Of a DNA stretch of 64,000 nt, positions 31,195-42,125 are shown piece after piece. Positions within the stretch are counted from its first letter, which is position 1, and the number at the start of each line of letters is the position of its first letter. Where the stretch lies: NCBI GenBank assembly GCA_963662175.1, contig OY759222.1, positions 9,297,222 to 9,361,221 on the forward strand, in the 5' to 3' direction. Position numbers and translations under genes: made by a program. Source of the DNA: Aradus depressus (taxonomy: Eukaryota > Arthropoda > Insecta > Hemiptera > Aradidae). The notes beneath the pieces were generated by a model that was not told where the DNA came from, did no database searches, and saw nothing but the letters and a program-made list of their open reading frames with translations.

Positions 31195-31507
31195 GAATTG
31201 TGTCCCCCCCCCCCTCCCCTGACTTATCTTTTCCCTTTGGTCAATATTGCTGAAAATTGACAGGTTTGGATCATTGGATTTTGACTTCAAATATGAAATT
31301 TCATGTCTATATATTCGTTACAACAGCAGTTATTGGAGTTTTTGAGTTGAACCTTCCCCCCATGAACCATCTTTTCCTTAAGTCGATTTGACTGAAAATC
31401 GATATTTGTCGTCGTTGAAGGGTTTTGGATTCACATATAAAATTTCGTGTCGGTACATTCATTTTATCGGAAGTCATCATGTTCACAAACTCTCACATAC
31501 ACACAGA
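31195..31507 (-). repeat. Family X internal modules
   Basis: Reverse modules with a C run at 31204-31213, gctgaaaattgacagg, gtcgtcgttgaagggtttt and tttcgtgtcggtacattc. Confidence 0.8.
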
Positions 31508-31740
31508 AGCACAGGAAGACGGTGTTTGTATATACCAACTTGAGAACTCTTCAAGTGGCCCAAAACAAATGCCTTAGATTGGTTGGTAGCTACTCGAGGG
31601 ACACCTCCATCCTCCAAATCCATGAAGACCTAAATGTTAAGCCCCTACTGGACTACATAATAAATTTCAGTAAAAACGTTTTACTCAAGTGTGACACAAA
31701 TCAAAACCTTTTGGAAAAGAAAATAGGGAAAACTCAATGA
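31508..31740 (+). pseudogene. LINE ORF2 C-terminal fragment (Jockey/CR1-like)
   Basis: The frame ending at 31740 reads LRTLQVAQNKCLRLVG, then SILQIHEDLNVKPLLDYI, the post-RT region of Jockey/CR1-like ORF2 proteins (LQ..QN+.LR......L....L...PLL.YI). It is fused in frame to family X sequence on its left, so its apparent start is artificial. Unlike the other LINE remnants here it lies on the plus strand. Confidence 0.7.
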
Positions 31741-32349
31741 GGGAAACACAAAAATATCCGTTCACAATTTTAAATTATGAATGTTTATTAATTTATTTTC
31801 TATTCATTCAGTTACTTTGTATTTTTTTTTTTTTTTTTCTTTAAGAGTTTATTAAAATTTACTCTTAAGCAGTAGCGTTGTTTTTAATTTAACTGATTAT
31901 TTTTAATTTGTATTTAGTGTATACGGGTAATTCATCAGAATTTCTTACTGACTTTTTTCTTGAACAAAGGAAGTGTGTGCCATGGTTCTGCAAAACCAAG
32001 ATTATTTGCTTGGAAAACAGAAATATTATCACGCGGAAAAAGCAATATGAATGGTCGACAATTTGGCGTTGAGTCCTTTAGACCACCCTCCAAAAATATA
32101 TTTACATACATTTTAACTTATAATTAATGGGTACTAAAGGAAGTGAAAACAATAGCGAGGAGCTATACAAATGAAATTATGTGAGAGACAATGCCAGAGG
32201 GTGGGTGATGAGGGCAATGCGGTGGTGCAGACGGATCTTCAAGGGACCCCACGGCAGTTGCTAATTTTGTGGCGGTGTCTTTGGTGTGTCTTTTATGGGT
32301 TCTTATTCGTATTCCAGGACCCTACATGCATGGGCTGCGCGATGGGTAT
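31741..32349. other. No gene recognised
   Basis: AT-rich at first, then a GC-richer lead-in to the minisatellite. Confidence 0.4.
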
Positions 32350-32995
32350 GTGCCTGGGGACCGGAGGAGCAGTCTTAATAGTCCACATGGGCTGGAAGAG
32401 CAGTCTTAATAGTTCACATGGACTGGAAGAGCAGTCTTAATAGTTCACATGGACTGGAAGAGCAGTCTTAATAGTTCACATGGACTGGAAGAGCAGTCTT
32501 AATAGTTCACATGGACTGGAAGAGCAGTCTTAATAGTCCACATGGGCCGGAGGAGCAGTCTTAATAGTTCACATGGGCCGGAGGAGCAGTCTTAATACTG
32601 CAAATGGACCGGAGGAGCACATGGACTGGAAGAGCAGTCATAATAGTGCACACATGAGCAGGAAGAGTAGTCTTAGTAGTGCACATGGGCTGGAAGAGCA
32701 GTCATAATAGTGCACATGGGCCGGAGGAGCAATCTTAGTAGTGCACACGAACCGGAGGAGCACATGGACTGGAAGAGCAGTCATAATAGTGCACATGGGC
32801 TGGAAGAGCAGTCATAATAGTGCACACGAACTGGAGGAGCACATGGACTGGAAAAGCAGTCATAATAGTGCACATGGGCTGGAAGAGCAGTCTTAATAGT
32901 GCACACGAACCGGAGGAGCAGTCATAATAGTGCACACGGGCCGGAGGAGCAGTCTTAGTAGTGCACATGGACCGGAGAAGCGGTCTCAATATGCA
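32350..32995. repeat. 31-bp minisatellite, about 20 units
   Basis: Unit cacatggactggaagagcag then tcttaatagtt, with variants (ggactgg / gggccgg / cgaaccgg; tcttaata / tcataata) and some 18-bp partial units. Units at 32400-32530 are nearly identical, later ones more mixed. Frames on both strands are by-products. Confidence 0.95.
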
Positions 32996-33628
32996 CTATT
33001 GACCACGATGATCAGTTATTACAGATTTTAAGTAGAGGGGAGAGCGATATGAAAATCTTGTTAGGTATAAGAAAGTCCTTTTTATGGCCACATATATATA
33101 TATTTTTTAAATTTAATAAATTTATATTTTTTTTTGTTTTAATTTTAATTATTATTTAACAAGCGATTTCTACTTCGCCTCAACTAAAAACTGAGTGACT
33201 ACAAGACTTATCAGACCTATCTGGACGAATGGTGTTCAGCTCTTCTATTAGGCCCACTCACACCAAAAAAAATCAACCCATTAAAGTAAAATTCTTCGAA
33301 AAAATCTCTTAATGCCCATCCTTCGTTTTAAACATATTATACACTGAGATCTCAATATACCATTCTTACACGAAGTCACACAACAACTATAGGTACTCTA
33401 ATTTGGACACAAAATTCATATTTCACCCGGACACTTTATATTGTCGGTCTGGTCCTTGCCGGGCGGCCCTCTACGACGACTGAATTGCCATTGGCCGCGT
33501 GACCTCCTGCCTGAGAAGGACCCCTGAGGAGGAGGCGGTGGTGCTGACCCATCAAGTGACTTAAGTGTTCTGTTTTCTGTACCTCAGATCATGATTTATT
33601 GATATGTTTAATAAATATTTTAAATAAT
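32996..33628. other. No gene recognised
   Basis: AT-rich; a GC-richer patch at 33460-33560 has no recognisable coding. Confidence 0.4.
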
Positions 33629-33641
33629 TATAATGAAGTGG

Positions 33642-33839
33642 GGGCCATGGTGGCCGTGCGGGCTAGAGCGTAGGGCTTTGGTCGCATGGTCTCACCATGG
33701 TTTGCGGGTTCGAATCCCGTCCGGGAGTGAGTTTTATTTCGTAGATAGAACTCCCTCCCGGGGCCATGGATGTCTTAAGTAATTATATATAACACATTGA
33801 CATGGCTAATATGCCAAAAAAAAAAAAAATATATATATA
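33642..33839 (+). mobile_element. SINE-B, young tRNA-derived SINE with 13-bp TSD
   Basis: tRNA-like head with gtgcgggctagagcgtaggg (A-box region) and gggttcgaatcccg (B box), a short body, then A and AT tails. Flanked by tataatgaagtgg at 33629-33641 and 33840-33852, perfect over 13 bp. About 200 bp. It lies 0.4 kb upstream of the integrin exon. Confidence 0.9.
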
Positions 33840-34236
33840 TATAATGAAGTGGAAACAAATATGTATTATTTACTTATTTACATCGACATATATTCGTCAT
33901 TAGCTATTACGATGAGGGCAGAAGGGATAAAGTGCCTGGCTCTACTGCTGAGGTACAAGACCGAAGAGGAGTCCAGGTGGAAGTCCCTCTGCCACGCCCG
34001 TTTAAGATGTCGTGATGGATTTGTAGAGATGACTGTGGATAATTGTTGAATAAGTGAATTGACTTGATTATGGAGATAGTCATGAAAAGTTTGATATCGT
34101 GAACCGGATAAGATGTTGTATGAATGTACAAATCGGCAATGTGGCATAGTATAATTGATTATAGTGACTGAAAACGTTGTATGTTTAATTTTTTGGCTGA
34201 CATTTTAATAATCAAAATGTTGTTTTTCTTTTACAG

Positions 34237-34334
34237 GGAACAACAACAACAGTATTGGTGATCAGATCGACATGAAGACACAACAGTGGTTTGGGGCTTC
34301 TATTTTCAGTTCTGGTGAAGACGGGCCTGTCGTG
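34237..34334 (+). CDS. Internal exon of an integrin alpha subunit (alpha-PS2-like)
   Basis: 98-bp exon between a strong polypyrimidine tract plus acag acceptor (34220-34236) and a consensus gtaagt donor (34335-34340). It opens with 2 bases of a split codon and ends in phase 0. Translation: NNNNSIGDQIDMKTQQW, then FGASIFSSGEDGPVV. The pattern QWFGA.+.SSG.DGPVV is the end of the first FG-GAP repeat of insect alpha-PS2-type integrins, normally followed by ACAPRY in the next exon. The domain is part of the extracellular seven-blade propeller that binds ligand and the beta subunit. Family assignment is by recall of integrin wording, not a search. No flanking exon was found in the window. A processed pseudogene is unlikely given the intact splice sites. 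Confidence 0.82.
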
Positions 34335-34440
34335 GTAAGTTTTTTGCAGATAACTATCTAATTATTATAATATTAAATATTTTCTTTTAATAATTTTTTC
34401 CGGCATTTCTTCCAGAGGTGTCTTATTTTTTCTTTTTTTT

Positions 34441-34485
34441 TCCGAGGATATTTCGGGACACTTACACGTCCCTTCTTCTGGTCAC
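34441..34485 (-). repeat. Hairpin-GAAA motif fragment
   Basis: In reverse: ccagaagaagggacgtg, then taagtgtcccgaaatatcc. Same type as 13849-13885, with different but still pairing stem bases. Confidence 0.6.
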
Positions 34486-34629
34486 TATGAACGTTCAACA
34501 TCCCAGAGAAGTTTAAGAAACACAATTTTCTTTTAAATATTTATGTTTCTTCGGTATGAAGCTAAGCCATAAAACAATTAATAATGTTCTAACAGCTGTT
34601 TATACGATACATCTTTTAAAGGGCAAAAT

Positions 34630-35430
34630 AAAATACAGTCTGACCTCTCACAGATTTTAATAAAGTTTGCTAGTCGGCTTCCGAAGTTGCCCTTATCATC
34701 AGGCAGACTATAAAAACCCATCATTTGGTAACAAAGAAATTAAAATCCATAAAATATTGTAGTAATAAAATATTAAATAAATTAAATGACTAAAAAAGTT
34801 TTTTTTTTCTTTTTTTTTTTTTTTTTTTGTCTTATTTATAAAGATACGACTGTTGCTAGGGTGCAACAACCAGCATCTAGGATGGTATTGAAATGTTGGC
34901 GTGAAGGGCATGTGAGAGGAAGGCCACCCACCCAGTGGTAGGTTCTCAGGACGAAAATTTATCTTAATTATAAGGAAAAGAACAGAAAAAAAAAAATAAA
35001 TAAACGAAATAAAATAAATAAAGAAATAAAATAAAATAAATATATAAAAAAAATTTTAAAAAAAATAAATAAAAAGGAATTGAAAGACAATTTTGATGGA
35101 TGGGTAGTAAGAGAGATGATAAAAGTAAAGGAAAATAATCTTGAAAAATATTAATAACGAATATGATTCAAGGTGGAAGTAGGTCGCGGTTTCATCTTCT
35201 CTTCAACCTGAAAAAGTTAAACTGATATATTGATATAATGATAAATATATTAATTAAATTAATGATAAATATATGAAACTATTTAATAAATAATTTGATA
35301 TTTCATTGATGGGGAGAGTTGTGATCGGTATTACGTTCTAAATTATGGGTTTTTTGATGATGAGGACAACCTCGAAAGCCGGCTAGCAAACTTTATTAAT
35401 AAAATACCGAGAGGTCAGACTATATTTCAA
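34630..35430. mobile_element. Inverted-end repeat enclosing a family Y LINE copy
   Basis: Left arm (about 34632-34715) contains ataaagtttgctagtcggct and tatcatcaggcagac. The right arm (35350-35430) has the reverse complement, agccggctagcaaacttta then gaggtcagac. Between them, 34805-35215 is a minus-strand family Y LINE 3' end with its A tail (T run at 34800-34828). Confidence 0.7.
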
Positions 35431-35837
35431 CCTATGAAATAATCACTTCTCACTATATCAGCCATCTTCATAAAGATCCTTTAGTTCATCTCTCACCGAT
35501 ACATCGCAATGGAATTGCAAGATTATTAAATGATATGAAACTGATTCTATGATAAAGGAGATACGTTTTATGATACAGCTCCAAGTTATCCGTTCTTATC
35601 ATTTCCGTTACCATGATTCTCATGCATCTTGTTTTATTGCTGGCTACTACTGAAGATTATCTGCGATGCAAATAGTCTGTATTTCCAGCTATATAAGTAG
35701 GCTGGTTCTGGTTCTGAGGGTACCTTGTCTCTCCTAGTTGCCTTCATGTTTCAGCTGCTTGTTGGATGTACCATGTCTTGTGGTTACTCAAGCGAAATCT
35801 GTCGAAGAGAAAAGGAGGTAGGCTCAACCCAAAAAGT
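35431..35837. other. No gene recognised
   Basis: Unique-looking; frames at 35725-35951 run into the SINE and are not coding. Confidence 0.4.
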
Positions 35838-36170
35838 TATTATGACTCATGTCCGGGCTTTAACTACGAGGTCATATCGCCTACTACCAGAGCGACGCAA
35901 GGAAAGTGCGCTCTGGTGGACATGAGCCCGACTCTACTACGGGAGTCCTAAATTTTGACTACCCTAAATTTTTATTCACCTAGACCAGGGGTCTTTAACG
36001 AGTACCTAACATCGTACAGGCTCGGGACCATTGCTTAACGTCACTTCAGAAGGACTTTAAGTTTATTTTACCTCCCGTATAAAATAAAATAAGGGCGTCA
36101 GCTGGATCTCAAACCCGCGATCTTGAGCTCAGAAGACAAGCACGCGTACCACCGAACTACCGGCGCCCTC
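35838..36170 (-). mobile_element. SINE-A, full-length
   Basis: Reverse copy from gactcatgtccgggcttt to actaccggcgccctc, with hairpin arms at about 36057-36092 and the B box reverse caaacccgcgatcttg. Confidence 0.93.
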
Positions 36171-36724
36171 TCTATTTAAGAAGGTTTTCTATCCACTTTA
36201 ACCTGAATGAATATACCGTATTTATTTATTTTAGTTATTATTTTCTGCTTAGAAAATCTTTTTTCTTACTTTTCTATGACAAGGTTTCATAATTATTCTT
36301 CAAATTGGGTGCAAAGTTTCAGTTATATAAGTTGAATAGTTCTTTGGACCCCCTTAAGAAAACGTCACAAACAGGGAAAAGTTAATAGTATTTAACTGAA
36401 ATCTGGTGGTTGTGGATATAGAATGGTAAAACGAAAATTTGAAAATACCAGAGATTGAAAGCATTTATGAAATAGGCTACTGATGAAAAGCTCTCAACAC
36501 AAATATTTCATAAACCCATTTTCTGAAATTTTAAAAGAAAATCATATCAATACAAAAAAACAATAAAATATTTATTCATTTTTTTAATTTTTACAAGAAA
36601 TCCCTGAAAGGATTTTTTTTTTTTTCTTAAGGCTTTAAATTCAAACCCTCGTTTCATAAAAATATTTTTCAGGGATCTGTTAAGCTTATTACTTTCAAAA
36701 TACATATTTCTTACGTAAAAAATT
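36171..36724. other. AT-rich, nothing recognised
   Basis: No coding or recognised repeat. Confidence 0.4.
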
Positions 36725-37010
36725 TTTCGACATTTTAAGGGGCAATGGGCTGGGGAAAGAGAAACACCTGTTAATTTTTCGCGAAATCATCTTAAAAGAA
36801 GTGGGAGTGGGAGGGATCTTGAGGAGGGAGGCTAAACACAAAAACCCTAATATAGTTGTATCGACACGAAATTTAGAATAATGATTCAGAAATCAAATTC
36901 CCTGTCAATTATTGATTTTTAGTCAAAATGTTTGATTGGTTTTAGAGGTAGAGCGAAAACTTAATATATTAATTCTTGCTGGGGAAGTACATTTCCCATG
37001 ATTCAAAACT
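36725..37010 (+). repeat. Family X right half
   Basis: gttgtatcgacacgaaattt, aatgtttgattggttttag, then cttgctggggaagtacattt and catgattcaaa (decayed terminus). Confidence 0.8.
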
Positions 37011-37564
37011 TTTTAATAAAATATGAAGCTAACCTGATTTATTTTTCAAATTGTTATAAATCTTTTAATGCCCCCTTAGACACTTTTATTTATTTTTTCT
37101 TTCCTATTTAATTCTAATCTGTTTCTTTCTTTTTATGCTCTTTAATGCCATTAATTAATGCACTAAGATATATTAGGTTTAAAAGCCACTCAGATAATAG
37201 TTAATTTATAGATGAAAGTCATTAAGCAAGTAATTAAACGGGCCGAGACTGGGGCATATATCTCGTAATGAAACCTAATGGAGCCAATGCGCTTGTGCGC
37301 AGACATCCCACCACTCCAGATCTTATACTGGCTGCCATTCTATAAATTATCAAGGGGATGACATTTATAGAGAACGAACAATTTTTAAAAATGTTAGTTG
37401 AGTGGATCTAATTGTTACTTGACCAAGAGTGGAGAGTTTAGCTATCTCGCTTGACTATTTGATGAGGTACGTGATACATAGTCACTTCGTTCAAAAAATA
37501 ATAAAATGAAGAAGATTCGATATTGTCAATTTGACTGAAAAAAAATCTGTGAGTCTAATTAGTA
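37011..37564. other. No gene recognised
   Basis: AT-rich. Confidence 0.4.
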
Positions 37565-38052
37565 CTCATATAGTTATGTGCGTGTGTGTTTGGAAAAGTA
37601 AGAAGAAAGGAAATATGTGTGTGTTCACTGGAAAAGAATGGAAGAATGAAATATTTGTGTATGTGTTTAGAAAAGTAGGAAGAAAGGAAATATGTGTGTG
37701 TTCACTGGAAAAGAAGGGAAGAATGAAATATTTGTGTGTGTGTTTAGAAAAGTAGGAAGAAAGGAAATATGGATGTGTGTACTTTCAATGGAAAAGAAAG
37801 AAGAAATGAAATATGTGTGTGTACACTGGAAAAGATGGATGTGTGTGTTCCCTAGAAAAGAAGGAGGGTGTGTTCTCTGCAAAAGAAGGGAAGAATGAAA
37901 TATTTGTTTGTGTGCGTGTTCACAAGAAAAGAAGAAAATAATGAAATGTTTGTGTGTGTTTACTGGGAAAGAAGGATGAAATGAAATATGTGTGTGTTCA
38001 TTGGGAAAAATGAAATATTTGTGTGTGTTCACTGGGAAAGAAGGAAGAAATG
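37565..38052. repeat. Degenerate tandem repeat of about 35-46 bp
   Basis: Repeats of ggaagaatgaaatat, ttgtgtgtgtgttcac, tggaaaagaa, with length variation and a (GT)n core. The Thr/His-rich minus-strand frame is an artefact. Confidence 0.9.
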
Positions 38053-38057
38053 ACCAC

Positions 38058-38145
38058 TATGTCCACCAGAGTGTCGAAAGAGCAGTTTGGTAATAGGCGA
38101 TATGACCTCGTGGTTAAAGCCTGGACATGAGTCTCAATAGTTAAC
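38058..38145 (+). mobile_element. SINE-A 3' fragment
   Basis: tccaccagagtgtcgaaaga, tatgacctcgtggttaaagc, tggacatgagtct. Confidence 0.85.
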
Positions 38146-38494
38146 TAATAATTAATTATGAAAGATAAATCAGCCGCAATTATATATTAGGTAGTACATT
38201 GGTATCTTACGACTGTACGCCATTGGTATCGTTTGTAAAAATGTATCAACTGATAACTAATGAGCTTCATGTTGCATTTTGATATTTTTGTAATTCGTTC
38301 GTTTCACCTGACTCCTTTGTTCATGCATCTGATAATGCCCAGACTAGTGTAACTGAGAAGTAACGTACGTGACACAGTAGGTTTGCAAATAAGTGTGATA
38401 TTTAAAACCAGGACAGAAAAGCAAACAAACTTCGTGAAATAATGTACTGTAATTTTCCTTTCTTTTTTTTTTTTTTTGTATTTTGTTTATCTAA
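38146..38494. other. No gene recognised
   Basis: Unique-looking. Confidence 0.4.
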
Positions 38495-38620
38495 TGAATC
38501 ATCGGCAATGTATTTCCCCAGCAGGAATTAATCAATTAAGTTTTCGCTCCAACTCTAATTACAATCGACCGATTGTGCTAAAAATCATAAGTTGGCTTCT
38601 GGATCCTCAAATTACATTTT
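38495..38620 (-). repeat. Family X terminal segment
   Basis: aatgaatcatcggcaatgta, tttccccagcaggaattaat, preceded by a T run. Confidence 0.8.
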
Positions 38621-39101
38621 TTTTTTTAAGTTTTTATTTTTCCAAATTATAGAGTATTATATGTACAGTGAGACAACGTTAAACAGACAATGTAATTATT
38701 ACAATTATTGATATAATATACTATATAAAGTTTACAAACAAAGTAAAATTTGAGGTTAAATCCCACAAGGCCTACTAGACCTTTTAAGTTCAGTTTAAAG
38801 TTTTGAATACTACAATTTTTGATGGCATGTGATATTAGATTATAAGCTCGAAGTAAACATTAAGTTGCGTAATTTTTTTTGTCAAATGGGTTAAATGAAA
38901 AGTTGGCTTATTTCGGCTATGTTTTTGTTTTTATTAATCAAGCAGGGTCTTTTGTGGATAAATAGGAGGGTTACGTAAATATATATCTTTCTAGGTGTCA
39001 ATAAATTTAATTCCTTGTATAACTGAACAAAATGGGAAAGTTAAGGGTTTGTTAAACAAGCTCTTTAAGAGACATTTATGGCCACTGTGAATTTTGTTAT
39101 A
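38621..39101. other. No gene recognised
   Basis: AT-rich. Confidence 0.4.
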
Positions 39102-39109
39102 GTAAGTCG

Positions 39110-39706
39110 CAGGGGCGTAGTCAGGATTTTGGGCAGGGGGGGGGGGGGGAGAGGCTTCGAGGGGGGGGGGGGGGGGGGTATAGACTCCCGGGGGCACAGC
39201 CCGCAGTTTTCGTGGTTAGCGTTGCAGACTTTTTATTATTCATTTGGGAGACTCGGACCTCTAGAAGCTCCCCCTGAGGTAACCACTGACTGTAATACTT
39301 AAGTTGACATGAGCAGCAAAAATGAAGAATGGCTCAGAATTAAATGACTCACAGCCAATAGTGTGCATTTGCTTGCTGCTGCGCTTTGCATTTTTACTGT
39401 GCATGTAAAATCAGCTTTAAGAGTATAAAGTATAACATAAATGACGATTTTGAGCGAGGAAATAAATGATCAAATTCATATGTATTTAAATAAATGTACT
39501 GTGACTTGTCTTGTACATGTACATTTATGTATCAGCTGATAGCTGATTAATGAATCAGACGCACGGGAAATTTGAATATTCTATTGGTTACTTGCAAGTA
39601 ATCCATTTTTAATCAAAACTATTTTTTTAGTTTATTTAATTTTTATCTTGGTTTTTTGCTCTGGCCGCGTGCCCCCCCCCCCCCCCCCTCTCCTGCCCCT
39701 CCTCTG
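39110..39706. mobile_element. hAT-type element, 8-bp TSD
   Basis: Flanked by gtaagtcg at 39102-39109 and 39707-39714. Starts caggggcgtagtcagg and ends gcccctcctctg (reverse cagaggaggggc), short imperfect inverted ends with a CAG start. Long G runs (39135-39177) and a C run near the ends. No transposase. 597 bp. Confidence 0.85.
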
Positions 39707-39744
39707 GTAAGTCGATATGTTCATATATCGATAGATCGGCTGAT

Positions 39745-39930
39745 TAAGAACTTCCCTCCTCTGGTCTATTTGGGATTTTAAATGTATGAAATATAGTGTT
39801 TATGGCGTTATCGCCCTCGCGAACACATCCGAGAACCTCATTGTTCATTTTTGGGATCGGTGAGATACAGGAAAACATGAAATCCCTTTGAAAACTCAAC
39901 CTCAAATTTCTGACTGATTTCTTATTGGGT
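39745..39930 (-). repeat. Family X fragment
   Basis: ttatggcgttatcgccctcg, gaacacatccgagaacc, ggaaaacatgaaatcc, ctgactgattt; diverged. Confidence 0.6.
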
Positions 39931-40610
39931 TTCTAGAAACGGTTGTACATGCAGTCTTCTACCTAAAGAACTCGAGAAAAATATTTTCAAATGATGTTAC
40001 CATCTGCTGTTATTAGCATTCAGTATTTATTTCATTCCACATTGTCTCCCATTTGTAATGTACCTTTTAGCATTAAGAACTAGAAGCATTAAAATACAAA
40101 GATTCACAAAAGGGAAACGCTATTTGTAAACAATTAGGTGATAGAGCTTTACACCAGAAAGAGAAGTTGGAATGTTCGAGTCCTGAGTACATTGTGCAAA
40201 TGGAGTGTAAATGCAAATAGGATAGGGCCGAGTACTGGAGCTTGATGTACTCCAGCCTACTTAACTACTAACTTCCCCAAGTCTGTTTCCACACTTACAT
40301 ACCGTACCACTTGGCTTCTTGTTGGAATAAGATAACACCAAGGGGTATACGGAAGATTTATAAGGGTGTATATGTACATCTGTTACATAAGTACATATAT
40401 ACATAACAAATAAAAGTGTGATTTTTCGCCAAAATCATTTACACTTATCCTAGTGGCCTATATGACAACTGCAACAATACACAATTTTGTAACAGCAGTA
40501 TTGGTATGAAAGGCTCGATAAAAACTGAAAAATTTCTCCCAAGCTTTCTTCTGCTTTGAATGTACCTTCTTCAGAGCCTGTATTAATATGTATACCTTGG
40601 ATGCGACGTA
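39931..40610. other. No gene recognised
   Basis: Unique-looking; a weak hairpin-GAAA-like stretch at 40545-40590 (reverse). Confidence 0.4.
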
Positions 40611-40788
40611 CGCCTGTACGATGTCAGGTACTCGTACCCCTAGTTGAATGAAAATTTAGGGTAGGCAAAATTTAGGACTCTCATAGTGCAGTCGGGCTCA
40701 TATCCACCAGAGAGACGAAACAGCGCTCTGGTAGTAGATATGACCTTGTAGCTGAAGCCCGGACATGAATCAAAATAACTAATTAACG
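40611..40788 (+). mobile_element. SINE-A, 5'-truncated
   Basis: gcctgtacgatgtcaggtac to agcccggacatgaatca, tail aaaataacta. Confidence 0.88.
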
Positions 40789-41138
40789 TTCAGTTTTTGC
40801 GTAAATGAAGCAAATATTTAAACAATATTAGTTTCAAAATTACATTTTAGGATGGTTTTTGGCATGAATCTCGTAAACCAGGTGACCTTTGAAAAAACTT
40901 AATTCATATAAAATGTGCCTTTTAATTTTCTCTACAACTTTTATACGAGTAGATTTTTGATTAGGTCATAAGTATGACCAGTATGAAATAAAGTGGTCAA
41001 AACATGCGAAAATGTTCTAAACATGTTCTGAGGACCTTGAGTATTTCGTTCTAAACACTATCTCAGATTGTTTACAAGACTACAATACTTCCTATACTAA
41101 ATATACTAGAAAGGAAAAAAAAAATATATATATATATA
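40789..41138. other. No gene recognised
   Basis: AT-rich. Confidence 0.4.
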
Positions 41139-41200
41139 TTGTAGATCCCCCCTTAACCGGCCTCGGATCAACCGGCCTATCCCATGGAAGATAGTTTTGT
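41139..41200 (+). mobile_element. pogo/Tigger-type terminal repeat
   Basis: tgtagatccccccttaaccg then gcctcggatcaaccggcc resembles the CAGTAGAACCTCGGTTAACCGG ends of Tigger/pogo elements (known wording). Confidence 0.65.
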
Positions 41201-41248
41201 TTTCTCTCTTTCAGCGTATAATAGCTGGGCAAGTGACTCTAACATTGA

Positions 41249-41644
41249 TTGTTTGACTGGCCTTTCCTGGAAAGTAGCATCCATTCAGAAAATAAAGAAA
41301 TCGAAAATCTGTCGCAGTCGTTAGCTGATGGGAACCAAATGCAGTTTGATGACGTGGAGGAATGGAAGACAAAAAGTGACGAAGGACTCGAAAACGATTT
41401 TTTTACGGACGAGGAAATAATCGGTATCGCCAGAGATAAAAATGATTGCGAAAGCGAAGACGATGGCAAAAATGCAGACGTGGAGGACTTGCAAAAAATA
41501 GGCCACGACGAAGCAAAAAAAGCTGCAGAAATTTTATTTCAATACGTTGAGCAGCAACAAGATTCAACGGCATTGGACGTGAGGAACGTACGAAAATGGA
41601 GAAACTTGGCTTTCAAAAAATCTTTGCAAGATAAAAAAACATAA
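41249..41644 (+). pseudogene. pogo/Tigger-type transposase, C-terminal fragment
   Basis: 131 codons ending at 41644: acidic FFTDEEIIGIARDKND, then EAKKAAEILFQYVEQQ and VRNVRKWRNLAFKK. This is the tail that follows the DDE domain in Tigger/pogo/jerky-type transposases (D-E-I-V..., then a helix with L..YLEQQ). The helix-turn-helix and the DDE domain are gone: the 5' terminal repeat at 41139 lies only about 100 bp upstream. An internally deleted, non-autonomous relic. Confidence 0.7.
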
Positions 41645-41729
41645 AAAAATAACTGATTTTTTCCACAATTATTGTGTTTTGTAAAGTAAGGATGGGCATG
41701 GTGTATTCCTGTTTATGTGTGTGTAGATT

Positions 41730-42125
41730 AATGTGTGTATACTTCCGGGAGCTTTATATTGATGTGTAGGCACCATGTTAGTCGTGTGTCAAGAAGCACT
41801 CCAAGATAGCGCACACCCCGGTCTTTAGAATGGAATTGGGAGTTGACCGATTTGCTGCCTGCTGATGTGTTCTAACGAGAAACGGCGTAAAGCGAACACG
41901 TTCGCCTGCGTCTTCCTTCCATATTAAAGTCATTGGAAGATCTCACGTGGTTTTGTAAGCATTCGACGACAGCTCTTAGCATGTCGTTTCGACAGAGGAT
42001 CAACGTAATGTCGGCGTATGAGCGTTGTAGAGATTTTTTTTGTCATATCATAACAGATCAAACAAAATTGGACTGAGTATCATACCTTACGGAACTCCTG
42101 CTGATATCTTCTTTCTGGAGCTAAG
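41730..42125 (-). pseudogene. Jockey-clade reverse transcriptase pseudogene
   Basis: In reverse from 42120: RKKISAGVP, stop, GMILSPILF corresponds to RT motif B (AGVPQGSILSPLLF) with the Q codon turned into a stop. Further on come STTLIRRHYVDP in place of the YADD region and RKTQANVFALRRF (cf. KTQAVxFTRR). Several frameshifts. The most informative RT relic among the minus-strand LINE pieces. Confidence 0.7.

Noticed and set aside
32735..32989. Cys/Tyr-rich repeat protein in the 31-bp array
   Set aside because: By-product of a tandem repeat; unit length is not a multiple of three, so the reading cannot stay in register.
32350..32995. CRISPR-like array
   Set aside because: Units are contiguous with no spacers, and this is eukaryotic DNA.
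33646..33730. tRNA gene with long variable arm
   Set aside because: Followed by a SINE body, A tail and a target-site duplication.
37667..38032. Thr-His repeat protein
   Set aside because: Translation of a (GT)-rich degenerate tandem repeat.
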